Positions 43,625 to 50,884 of a DNA stretch of 64,000 nt are shown here, one piece after another. The notes beneath the pieces are model-generated. The model saw only the letters and a list, made by a program, of their open reading frames with translations. It searched no databases and was not told the origin of the DNA. A program made the translations under genes and the position numbers. Position 1 is the first letter of the stretch, and every line of letters begins with the position of its first letter. The stretch is from Chitinispirillales bacterium (GTDB lineage Bacteria > Fibrobacterota > Chitinivibrionia > Chitinivibrionales > Chitinispirillaceae), in contig JAIRVB010000021.1 in assembly GCA_031254105.1 (NCBI GenBank), positions 124,001 through 188,000 of the forward strand, in the 5' to 3' direction.

Positions 43625-44883
43625 AGTATCCTTTCGGCTAAAAGTGTCATTCCGCTGCTCTCAACTGCCCTCACCTTTAAAATCATTCCTGCTTCAACCG
43701 AGGTGCAACTTAGAAGTACCCGTTTGCAGCCCCTATCCTGTCCCATCCACGCCGCTGTGCGTTTCTCCTGTCTTCCGCTTATCAGAATCTCAAGCTCTTC
43801 CCCTACAGATTCTTTGTAAATTGAGCGGGTAATCCCGGTCTGAACGGCAATCAGCTCCGCGAGCCTCTCCTGTTTCTGTTCGCCTGAAATCTCCTCTGTC
43901 ATTGACGCGGCGGTTGTACCTTCGCGCGGAGAATAAGCGAACATAAACGCTGTAGTAAACCGCACATCTCTTACAAGACTGAGAGTCTCTTTAAACTCCT
44001 TGTCACTCTCAGTCGGAAAACCCACAAGAATATCGCTTGTAATATCCGCCTTAGGGATATGTTTTCTAATCATTTCAATAAGCCCGCGGTAGCGGGCGGA
44101 TGTGTACCCGCGGTTCATCAAGGTTAATACACGGTCAGACCCCGCCTGAACCGGCAAATGAATATGGCTTGCGAACTTGTTTGATGATGAGACCGCCTCA
44201 ATAAGTTTTTCGGTACAGTCTTTAGGATGACTTGTCGTAAACCTGATCCGCTCAAGTCCGTCAATAGCGGAAAGCCTCAGAAGCAAGTCCGGGAAATCGA
44301 TTCCTTCGTTATTATAAGAGTTTACATTTTGTCCAAGGAATGTTATTTCCTTAACACCGCGTGAGATTTTCTCCTTTACATCAGCTTCAATAAGCTCATA
44401 TGGAACCGACTGTTCGCGCCCCCGCACATAAGGCACTATACAGTAGGCGCAATAGTTATCGCATCCCCTCATTACAGGAACAAAATCCGTTACAGGGCTC
44501 TTGCCGAAAACAGCGGGACTGCTCTCATTTTGAGGAAGTACGGAATCAATCACCTCCCCTATGCGCTCCATCTGCTTTGCCCCTATAACCAGATCAACAC
44601 CCTTTATCAGCTCCTTAAGCCTGCCGCCAAGCCTCTCCGCCATACATCCTGTCACCCAAAGCTGCTGATTGCGTCCCTTCTTTTTATTCGCAAACTCAGT
44701 AATGCGGCTCTTTGCCCTCTTCTCCGCGGCTTCACGTACACTGCATGTGTTGACAACTACCAAATCACTGCTATCCGGGCAATCGCTGATAACAAACCCG
44801 CGCTGAGAAAGAAGCTGGTATATCGTGTCGGAATCGGCCACATTCATCTGGCAGCCGAATGTCTGGAAATAAACTGACGGCAT
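43621..44883 (-). CDS. miaB: tRNA-2-methylthio-N6-dimethylallyladenosine synthase
   Basis: A radical SAM methylthiotransferase that converts i6A37 to ms2i6A37 in tRNAs. At 420 residues it is close to the usual length. The UPF0004 domain carries C11, C47 and C80 for the auxiliary 4Fe-4S cluster (FGCQMN, VNTCSVR, VTGCMAE). The radical SAM cluster cysteines are C141, C145 and C148 (RGCDNYCAYCIVPYVRG). A TRAM-type RNA-binding domain ends the protein. Position next to general housekeeping genes and full motif set make MiaB more likely than the related MtaB or RimO. Confidence 0.93.
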   Translation of the reverse strand: MPSVYFQTFGCQMNVADSDTIYQLLSQRGFVISDCPDSSDLVVVNTCSVREAAEKRAKSRITEFANKKKGRNQQLWVTGCMAERLGGRLKELIKGVDLVIGAKQMERIGEVIDSVLPQNESSPAVFGKSPVTDFVPVMRGCDNYCAYCIVPYVRGREQSVPYELIEADVKEKISRGVKEITFLGQNVNSYNNEGIDFPDLLLRLSAIDGLERIRFTTSHPKDCTEKLIEAVSSSNKFASHIHLPVQAGSDRVLTLMNRGYTSARYRGLIEMIRKHIPKADITSDILVGFPTESDKEFKETLSLVRDVRFTTAFMFAYSPREGTTAASMTEEISGEQKQERLAELIAVQTGITRSIYKESVGEELEILISGRQEKRTAAWMGQDRGCKRVLLSCTSVEAGMILKVRAVESSGMTLLAERIL

Positions 44884-44983
44884 GGACTCTGTTTCGATTA
44901 AGGATGCTTTTATCTACAGAGTCTAAAAATAATATAATGCGAAGTACAGAAGAATACCATCCGTTACATTCGTTTCTTCAAAA

Positions 44984-45130
44984 ATGGAACCGTTTACCAA
45001 AGATGAATTTGAGTACCTGAACTTGAAGCCGCAATTTGCAACCCAAATTTATAATAATGATGAAAATGAACCCGCAACCCTGAACTTGAAGTCACAAATT
45101 GTGACCTTGAAGGGATTTAATTTTCCGTAG
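44984..45130 (+). pseudogene. ORF6N-domain gene remnant (left side of island)
   Basis: A 48-codon fragment beginning MEPFTKDEFEYLNLK and containing two copies of the family-type strand (LKPQFATQ and LKSQIVTLKG). It matches the middle of ORF6N phage-type proteins ('F-x-L-T-K-E-E-F-x-x-L-x-S-Q-x-x-T'). The N-terminus and the rest of the domain are missing. It contains the 19-bp direct repeat at 45087-45105. Confidence 0.6.
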
Positions 45131-45268
45131 CGGTATGTAAATAAAAAGGTTGCTAACTTATTGATTTTTAAAAGCTTTGTACCTTTTTAGTTTTTTTCCG
45201 CTTTGATTACATGTTTTTTTTAATCCACTACAAAATTGCCATATACTACGCTTATACATTTTTCTACT

Positions 45269-45472
45269 CTATGTTACTATATAATAACCAGTACTCATTT
45301 GAGCGGCGTATCTCTGCGCCTCAAATGTTTCGAGGTCGCTTTGGCGTATACGGTAGTTACGTTTTGTAAGTTTTAGTGCAGGCAGATAACCTTTTCTTAT
45401 CCAATTCCACACGGCATGTTTTCCTACGCCATAGCGCATGGCTATTTCTCCGCATGTTAACATTTTTTCCAT
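45269..45472 (-). CDS. Excisionase-type helix-turn-helix protein
   Basis: A 67-residue MerR/Xis-like DNA-binding protein. MLTCGEIAMRYGVGKHAVWNW (starting at residue 4) is the helix-turn-helix of the 'helix-turn-helix domain, excisionase family' group, followed by the wing K-G-Y-L-P-A-L-K-L-T-K-R-N-Y-R-I. Such proteins assist excision of mobile DNA or act as small regulators. It is divergent from the RiPP gene, so regulation of that cluster is a second possibility. No recombinase is nearby. Confidence 0.8.
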   Translation of the reverse strand: MEKMLTCGEIAMRYGVGKHAVWNWIRKGYLPALKLTKRNYRIRQSDLETFEAQRYAAQMSTGYYIVT

Positions 45473-45778
45473 CTCACTTTCCCCTTTTAAGTATCATTTG
45501 TATGTGTGAAAATGGCGCTTAAAAAGCGTCAACTTTAACAAAAGTAACAGTAATATACAGTTACAAATTATCTTGATTCAATGGGGGTTTAACTCATATA
45601 AACTCATATAAACTGTTATTAATTTCTTTAACTAAACAGTGGTGGCTGTATTTATTTGGGGAATTTAGCATTACAGGTATGTATGTTTTGTGCGGCATAA
45701 ACAATCAGGTTTTAACTTAACGTATACCCTCCCAAAAAACGGCTATGCGTTGAGAAGTAAACACCGATACGATCTTAC
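45473..45778. other. Upstream region of the RiPP cluster
   Basis: About 300 bp without a gene. It holds a direct repeat AACTCATATAA (twice, at about 45593 and 45604), a candidate regulator site between the divergent excisionase-like and RiPP genes. Confidence 0.5.
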
Positions 45779-45807
45779 TTGCATTGTTTAAGCGGTTATT
45801 TTATATT
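45779..45807 (+). promoter_or_regulatory. Candidate sigma-70-type promoter for the RiPP precursor
   Basis: TTGCAT (45779-45784) and TATATT (45802-45807) are separated by exactly 17 bp. The start of transcription would be near 45814, about 33 bp before the ATG. The ribosome site AAAGGGG lies at about 45832. Confidence 0.5.
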
Positions 45808-45846
45808 ATTGCTGCACAACACATTCTTTACTAAAGGGGTAAGATT

Positions 45847-46164
45847 ATGAAAATGAAGTACCGTAAGCCGGAACTTGTTGTTCATGGTGAAAGAGACGTT
45901 GCTGAATGGGCAACTCCCCAAAAGGAAATTACACATCATTTCCCAGCAGTTGCCTGTAAGTGTACAATGGGACAATCAAAAGCAATGGCTCCGCAGTTAG
46001 ATAAGCTGCGGCCTTCTGCTTGTCACTGTACAATGGGGCAAGCTCGCGCCATGACTCCTCCGGTAGATAAGTTACGTCCTGTTGCCTGTCATTGTGCAAA
46101 CGGTGGTTCGCGTGTGACTTATAAAGTTCAAGCGTCACCCGTACAGGATGCAAAAGCAGCGTAA
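45847..46164 (+). CDS. RiPP precursor peptide with three CxC repeats
   Basis: A 105-residue peptide. The N-terminal leader starts MKMKYRKPELVVHGE, a 'Y-x-K-P-E-L-x-x-x-G' pattern common in leaders bound by PqqD-like recognition domains. The core holds three copies of a 22-residue unit beginning A-C-(K/H)-C: C37/C39 (ACKCTMGQSKAMAPQLDKLR), C59/C61 (ACHCTMGQARAMTPPVDKLR) and C81/C83 (ACHCANGG). All six Cys are in these pairs, exactly 22 residues apart. A maturase and a PqqD-like protein follow on the same strand. I infer radical-SAM modification at or near the CxC pairs, perhaps as thioethers, followed by cleavage at the repeated KLRP segment. No known RiPP class matches by eye. Confidence 0.82.
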   Translation: MKMKYRKPELVVHGERDVAEWATPQKEITHHFPAVACKCTMGQSKAMAPQLDKLRPSACHCTMGQARAMTPPVDKLRPVACHCANGGSRVTYKVQASPVQDAKAA

Positions 46165-46269
46165 TATCTTTGGTATTTTAGATGTCGCGAAGGAGCCGTG
46201 GGTAAACCATGCGCTTCTTTTGTTGTTTCTATTACATGTTATCGGAAAGTATCTCGGAGTGTAGCACTC

Positions 46270-47619
46270 ATGTTCTCTGTAGGCCAATACATTTACGATC
46301 CAGAACGACTCATTTTTTATCAAAATGGGTATGGTTCGCATACCATTCAAAAGATACACTCATGTATCGAACCAAACGATAATTATGAGAGCCTGCATGA
46401 AAAGCTCAACGCCTATAATGCCGATGAAATCCAAATCAAACCAGGCGCGTTGAACAGAGCCGGAATCTGTTTGACAAATAATTGCAATTTTCGTTGTAAT
46501 TATTGCAGCGCGTCTTCTGTGGAAGGTCATAAGGAATCGCTTACCATAGAAGATGTAATGGCGTTTGTAACTGATGTAATGAAGCGGTACACTATCAACA
46601 AACTTCTTGGAAACGCAGAAGAACCGTTAAGCCTGTATTTTACAGGCGGCGGGGAACCTGCCTACGATTGGGATTTGTTTACAAATTCTGTCGTTCAAAT
46701 CCGGCAAAAAAGCAGTGACAACAATATCCCGCTTATTTTGGGTATCACAACAAATGGTTTGTTAGACGAATCACAGCGGGTTTTTATCGCGGATAATTTT
46801 GATTCTGTAATGGTATCCTACGATGGGATGCCGGAAATTCAGGATAGAAACCGAAAGAGCGTACACGATTCTCGTCATTCGGAATCTGTTGAAGAGAGTA
46901 TCCGTTTTTTCTCAAAAGCGCAGATACATCTGTCTATTAGAACAACGGTATGGCAAAGCGACTTTTGCCGTTTAAAAGAGATGGCTGATTATATCTTTGG
47001 AAACTTTGGTATTGGTATGGAATGGAGTATTCTGCCGGTAATCCCTACAGGCCGCGCCATGAATCGTGTACAAAAGGAACATGAGAAATTGCGGGAATCT
47101 GATTTTCTTGCGCCTTATCTTGATACTGTTGAATACGCAAAAAGTAAATATGGGGCGGTTAATATCGGCACACCTGTTTTTCAGGATATTGTAAACGCTT
47201 TCTATTGCGGAGCAATATCAATCTATTGTACTTGCCCGTGGCTTATGCCGGACAGAACGATTATCACTTGTATTGAATCTTGCGATGTGAAAACCGTTAT
47301 CGGAAAAGTTGAGGGTAATGAGGTCGTTTATTTTGAGAAATGTCCCGATCCTCTTTTCAAGGTATATCAAAAGCAGTTTGATGAATGCCGGAAATGTATA
47401 GCTTACCGATTTTGTAAAGGCGGCTGTCCCGTTCGTCAGTTGATGAACGGAAATGTTAAAACTATGATGGATGATTGGGAATGTGTTATGATTCAAAACT
47501 ACTGGATGAACATTTTTCAGAATGTTTTGGATGGTAAAGAATATCTTGGTTGGCGCGGTTCGTCTGTTGAAATAGATGGCTTGGAAGATGTTGAAGTATT
47601 AAAATTAACGAAAGTATAA
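46270..47619 (+). CDS. Radical SAM/SPASM peptide maturase
   Basis: About 449 residues from ATG 46270, which has CGGAGTG upstream; a GTG at 46198 is in frame but its ribosome site is too close. The SAM-binding cluster motif C-x3-C-x2-C is C72, C76, C79 in LTNNCNFRCNYCSAS, followed by the glycine motif TGGGEPAYDW (about 135). The C-terminus has a Cys-rich SPASM region: CTCPWLMP, TCIESCD, then CRKCIAYRFCKGGCPVRQ and a last WECVM. SPASM enzymes carry extra 4Fe-4S clusters and modify peptides. Its substrate is most likely the CxC peptide encoded just upstream. Sulfatase maturation is less likely because no sulfatase is nearby. Confidence 0.9.
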   Translation: MFSVGQYIYDPERLIFYQNGYGSHTIQKIHSCIEPNDNYESLHEKLNAYNADEIQIKPGALNRAGICLTNNCNFRCNYCSASSVEGHKESLTIEDVMAFVTDVMKRYTINKLLGNAEEPLSLYFTGGGEPAYDWDLFTNSVVQIRQKSSDNNIPLILGITTNGLLDESQRVFIADNFDSVMVSYDGMPEIQDRNRKSVHDSRHSESVEESIRFFSKAQIHLSIRTTVWQSDFCRLKEMADYIFGNFGIGMEWSILPVIPTGRAMNRVQKEHEKLRESDFLAPYLDTVEYAKSKYGAVNIGTPVFQDIVNAFYCGAISIYCTCPWLMPDRTIITCIESCDVKTVIGKVEGNEVVYFEKCPDPLFKVYQKQFDECRKCIAYRFCKGGCPVRQLMNGNVKTMMDDWECVMIQNYWMNIFQNVLDGKEYLGWRGSSVEIDGLEDVEVLKLTKV

Positions 47620-47626
47620 TGTCTCC

Positions 47627-47995
47627 ATGAAACTAAACGGTATTGAGGTGAATATCCAACAAGTAAACATGGAGCAGGTAGACGGGGTATTCATAATTCA
47701 TGACAGCGTTTCAAAAAAAGTTATTCAGCTTAATGAGACTTCGTCTTTTGTTTGGAAAATGATACTTGAGCATGAGAGAATTAGTGATGATTTAGATTTA
47801 GTTACTTCTCATATTGTTAGTAAAGTATTGGAAGTGTATGAGGTGCCGGAAGATGAAAAACGGGATGTTTTTTCGGATGTCGAAAAGATACTTAAAGATT
47901 TTCTTGATACCGGATTACTTTTGGTTAAATCTATGGAAAAAAGTTGTCTAAAACTTGAAAAAGGAGGAGGAATAGAATGGCGTTTAAATTTTTGA
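47627..47995 (+). CDS. PqqD-like RiPP recognition protein
   Basis: A 122-residue protein with a PqqD/RRE-type fold. The N-terminal beta part reads VFIIHDSVSKKVIQLNETSSFVWK, matching the PqqD core 'g-x-x-x-x-d-x-x-x-x-x-x-x-L-N-e-t-a-x-x-i-W', and helices follow (VEKILKDFLDTGLLLV). Such proteins bind the precursor leader and present it to the maturase. It starts 7 bp after the maturase gene, in keeping with co-production. The last 19 bp overlap the start of the small zinc-ribbon gene. Confidence 0.85.
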   Translation: MKLNGIEVNIQQVNMEQVDGVFIIHDSVSKKVIQLNETSSFVWKMILEHERISDDLDLVTSHIVSKVLEVYEVPEDEKRDVFSDVEKILKDFLDTGLLLVKSMEKSCLKLEKGGGIEWRLNF

Positions 47996-48105
47996 TATGT
48001 GCGGCAGTTGAAGATAAGGGCAGGCCGTGTCCTCGGTGTAACAGCACTAATACCGATAAACAAGGTAATATTTGGTATTGTTACGATTGTCAAAAGGAAT
48101 TTTAA
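47977..48105 (+). CDS. 42-residue zinc-ribbon protein
   Basis: A very short gene starting inside the end of the PqqD-like gene. Its ribosome site is unusually strong (AAAGGAGGAGG, 47959-47969). The peptide has two CxxC knuckles: C18-P-R-C21 and C35-Y-D-C38, separated by 13 residues and ending QKEF. This is a treble- or ribbon-type zinc site, as in very small transposon or transcription proteins ('CPRCNST ... WYCYDC'). Its role next to the RiPP genes is unknown. It could chaperone the peptide or metal, or be a DNA-binding regulator. Confidence 0.75.
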   Translation: MAFKFLICAAVEDKGRPCPRCNSTNTDKQGNIWYCYDCQKEF

Positions 48106-48254
48106 TTTGATTTGCTAATGTCATATATTGTGGTTTTGGGGGTTGATTGAAATTGAATAATAGTTATTGAGGTTATCGTTATAGCATAATTCACGTAAAC
48201 ACTGCGCCACCCCAAACAATAGGGCGCGAACACCTAATTAAAAGGAGAAAAATC
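48106..48254. other. Gap between the RiPP genes and the vWA gene
   Basis: About 150 bp, AT-rich, ending in a good ribosome site (AAAGGAG, 48241-48247). It may hold a separate promoter for the vWA gene. Confidence 0.4.
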
Positions 48255-49013
48255 ATGGCTAATGAACGGCTTGGACCGGACGCAGACGGGTATGTCCACA
48301 TGTTTATTCTCATTGATACATCAGGATCAATGAGCGGAGCGATTGAAAAAATCAATATGGCAATGTCTGGTGATATCAAAACAAAATTACTTGAAATCGC
48401 TGATGATAAAAACCTGAAAATTCTTATGCATGTTCTGCGTTTTGATGAAGGACAGCCTCGTTATGTCGTAGGTACAGAAAATGGTGGTGTAGAGCTTACT
48501 GATGGGTTTATTTGGACAAATCTACCTGCAGATGGTAATAGGACATATACAGGAGAGGCTATTGAGCAAGTCTATAAAGACATGAAAGTTGAATTTATTG
48601 GGCTTAAGGCACTAAATCCGATAGTTATTCTAATTACGGATGGTTATGCAAATGGTCAAATATTGGTAAAAGACGCAGCACAAAAACTTAAAACAAAGTT
48701 TATGAAAAAAGATAAATCTGGAGATCTTGTTGTAGGACAGATTGAAAAACTCATTCGAGTTGGTATTGGTGTCAAAACACCAAATGGCGACTACCAAAGA
48801 AATGAGTTGGAGGATTTCGCAACGATTGGAACTCTAAATGAGGTAGAAAATCAGCCGTTTGTTTTTGAGGTGGAAAAATTGGATAATCTTGGGGACATTT
48901 TTACAAACATCGTTGTTGCAAGTCTGTATGCATCATCATTAGCTTCTCAGGAAGATGACCCTGCGGTTACTCCAAAAATGGTTACTACTGATCCAGATGA
49001 AGAGATAATTTAA
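48255..49013 (+). CDS. TerY-like von Willebrand factor A domain protein
   Basis: A 252-residue cytoplasmic vWA domain protein. The metal-ion-dependent adhesion site is complete: D21-T-S-G-S25 in FILIDTSGSMSGA, a Thr in NRTYTGEAI, and the Asp in VILITDGYANG. This resembles the TerY proteins of Ter-type stress systems. In known 'TerY-P' triads a vWA protein, a PP2C phosphatase and a kinase are encoded together, and this is the gene order here. The protein probably acts as a metal-dependent scaffold. A strong hairpin separates it from the phosphatase gene. Confidence 0.85.
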   Translation: MANERLGPDADGYVHMFILIDTSGSMSGAIEKINMAMSGDIKTKLLEIADDKNLKILMHVLRFDEGQPRYVVGTENGGVELTDGFIWTNLPADGNRTYTGEAIEQVYKDMKVEFIGLKALNPIVILITDGYANGQILVKDAAQKLKTKFMKKDKSGDLVVGQIEKLIRVGIGVKTPNGDYQRNELEDFATIGTLNEVENQPFVFEVEKLDNLGDIFTNIVVASLYASSLASQEDDPAVTPKMVTTDPDEEII

Positions 49014-49060
49014 CATCGGGTTTAATCCTCGAGGCATTGTTATAAAATATTTTGATTCAC

Positions 49061-49092
49061 AAACTACCCCGCAGCTTGCTGCGGGGTAGTTT
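49061..49092 (+). terminator. Strong hairpin between vWA and phosphatase genes
   Basis: AAACTACCCCGCAG-CTTG-CTGCGGGGTAGTTT: a perfect 14-bp stem with a 4-base loop, followed by TATT. It looks like an intrinsic (bidirectional-type) terminator, or a partial stop that lowers expression of the downstream genes. Confidence 0.8.
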
Positions 49093-49135
49093 ATTGAGAA
49101 TAGAAAATTTCTTTTGTGGTGAAGAAAGCGATAAT

Positions 49136-50884
49136 ATGCAAAATTATATTATGTTGTCCGAATATAAAGAAGGCTCCAACCACAAAAAATTCAATATTGG
49201 ATGCCAAGATTTTGCAGATTCAAAACAATTTCAGATAAAAGGAACAACAATATGGATGGGATGTCTTTCAGATGGACATACAAATATGCCAGACGGCAGT
49301 CCATGTCCTTATCCCGAAGTTGGAGCAAAAAAAGCTTGTGAAGAGTTTTTTAAATGTGCTGAGAATTATATATCTAAAAGTGGGTTGCAGGTACTTGATG
49401 GACTTGATTTTAAAAAGTCTTTCATTGATGCATGGAAACAGTCTGTTACAGATGATTTTCTCAATGTACGAACGCAATCCAACAATAATACAAATCGCAC
49501 TACGGTTTCTGGTACCAGCGCTGAATATGACAATAAAGAAATATTAAGAAAATACGGTTGTACGTTTATATTTGTTGTTTCTGATGGAAAAGAAATTGTT
49601 GTAGGGCAACTTGGCGATGGTGGGATTGTTTTATTTAATGATGATTATGATTTCATAGTTTTTAAGTATTTCACTCAAAAAAATAGTGGTGGTGTCGACT
49701 CGCTTTGTGGTTCAAATGCGGAATATAAGTTTTTTACAGGCATATATAGTACAAATGACTTTGCTAATGTTTTTATTGCATCGGACGGAGTTTTTGATGC
49801 GGCTGCTTGTATCCCGCCAAAGAATACGATATTGAACCAAAAAATAAAATTTGCGATGTATGCAACTGAACTTCAGGAATACTACAAACAAAATGGCGAA
49901 GAACTTACCAAAAAGAAGTTGAATAATTTTGAGTTTTACGCAGAAAGAAATAGGCGAACAAACTTGCCGAGAAGTTTAACAGATATTAGTCCATTTGATG
50001 ATTGTTCCGGAGTATTATTTGTTACGGCAGACTCACCCCAATCATTTCCATTGGAGAAAAATGGATTGGACGAAGTGGTGAACAAGAATAAAAATGCGAT
50101 TGTACTCAGAAATGGAAAAAATTACGCCACGGCTTTTGAAGTGCAAGTAGGTAAAACCCGTAATTTATTACACCCTGAATTGCCGTATTATGCTGCTCGT
50201 TCAAAATTGATTTCTGAGGGGATAAAAAAAATTGACAATAGGACATTTTATTTCACTGAAATCGAATCGCTGTCAAGTATTGATGAACGAGTGATTGATA
50301 GATACCAACCTATTGAATTTTACTACCATACAAAAACGCTCTCTGCAAAAAACTTATTGTCATTTTCGGTACGGCTTAGTAATTTAATAAATGAAATGAA
50401 AATTTTAAAATTCTATATACAGCGTGGTTTTTTTGAAACATTGGGTGTGCGGTTTGATGCTGATGGAAGTTGTTTTTTTCAAATTCATCCGCAAACCATA
50501 TCGAGAAAAAAAAGCGACTATAATTTCGACAAGGAATTCAATGATCTATTAAAACATCTTAATGTAGAAAGCGGGCCGGTGATCTATGATTCCGTTAAAA
50601 AACACCCGAGCCGTTTTAAATTGTATTATACAACGTTTTACGGGATAGAAAAAATTATTGACAATGCTCCGATCTATGATCGCTCGTGTTTACCACCATT
50701 TGCACTCATTAAGTCAAGCACAAACAGTGGTGGTTATGCAATGCTGAATCTTGGACGGGAATCTTGGGAATATGAAAATGCGGATAAGGTACATTCTCGT
50801 GTATTGCATGGACGCCGGTGTCGTGTCGGTAGAAATTGTTCAATTAAGCATGGAACGACAACAATAAAAGTATGGAGCGAATAG
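49136..50884 (+). CDS. PP2C-like phosphatase of a TerY-P-type triad
   Basis: About 582 residues from ATG 49136. The PP2C core motifs can be traced in order: C-Q-D-F (IGCQDFAD), MGCLSDGHT with the metal aspartate, PYPEVGAKKACEEFF, GQLGDGGIVLF (about 155), FIASDGVFDA (about 210) and SPFDDCSGVLFV (about 280). The second half (about 300-582) is a large extra region with no recognised family. It probably opposes the kinase encoded directly downstream (stop and start are adjacent). The open frame extends upstream to 49052, but that would run through the terminator hairpin and is rejected. Confidence 0.78.
   Translation: MQNYIMLSEYKEGSNHKKFNIGCQDFADSKQFQIKGTTIWMGCLSDGHTNMPDGSPCPYPEVGAKKACEEFFKCAENYISKSGLQVLDGLDFKKSFIDAWKQSVTDDFLNVRTQSNNNTNRTTVSGTSAEYDNKEILRKYGCTFIFVVSDGKEIVVGQLGDGGIVLFNDDYDFIVFKYFTQKNSGGVDSLCGSNAEYKFFTGIYSTNDFANVFIASDGVFDAAACIPPKNTILNQKIKFAMYATELQEYYKQNGEELTKKKLNNFEFYAERNRRTNLPRSLTDISPFDDCSGVLFVTADSPQSFPLEKNGLDEVVNKNKNAIVLRNGKNYATAFEVQVGKTRNLLHPELPYYAARSKLISEGIKKIDNRTFYFTEIESLSSIDERVIDRYQPIEFYYHTKTLSAKNLLSFSVRLSNLINEMKILKFYIQRGFFETLGVRFDADGSCFFQIHPQTISRKKSDYNFDKEFNDLLKHLNVESGPVIYDSVKKHPSRFKLYYTTFYGIEKIIDNAPIYDRSCLPPFALIKSSTNSGGYAMLNLGRESWEYENADKVHSRVLHGRRCRVGRNCSIKHGTTTIKVWSE

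Noticed and set aside
44884-44983. tRNA gene as island attachment site
   Set aside because: No cloverleaf or CCA-type end could be found at either side of the island (checked near 44.9-45.3 kb and 58.8-59.2 kb).
45929-46153. Antisense reading frame opposite the RiPP precursor
   Set aside because: It mirrors the repeated coding strand, has no ribosome site and no recognisable motif.
46270-47619. Anaerobic sulfatase-maturing enzyme
   Set aside because: The SPASM region is similar in outline, but no sulfatase is nearby, while a Cys-rich precursor and a PqqD-like gene are adjacent.
49052-49135. Upstream extension of the phosphatase gene
   Set aside because: Translation from there would pass through the 14-bp terminator-like hairpin; PP2C similarity begins after ATG 49136.
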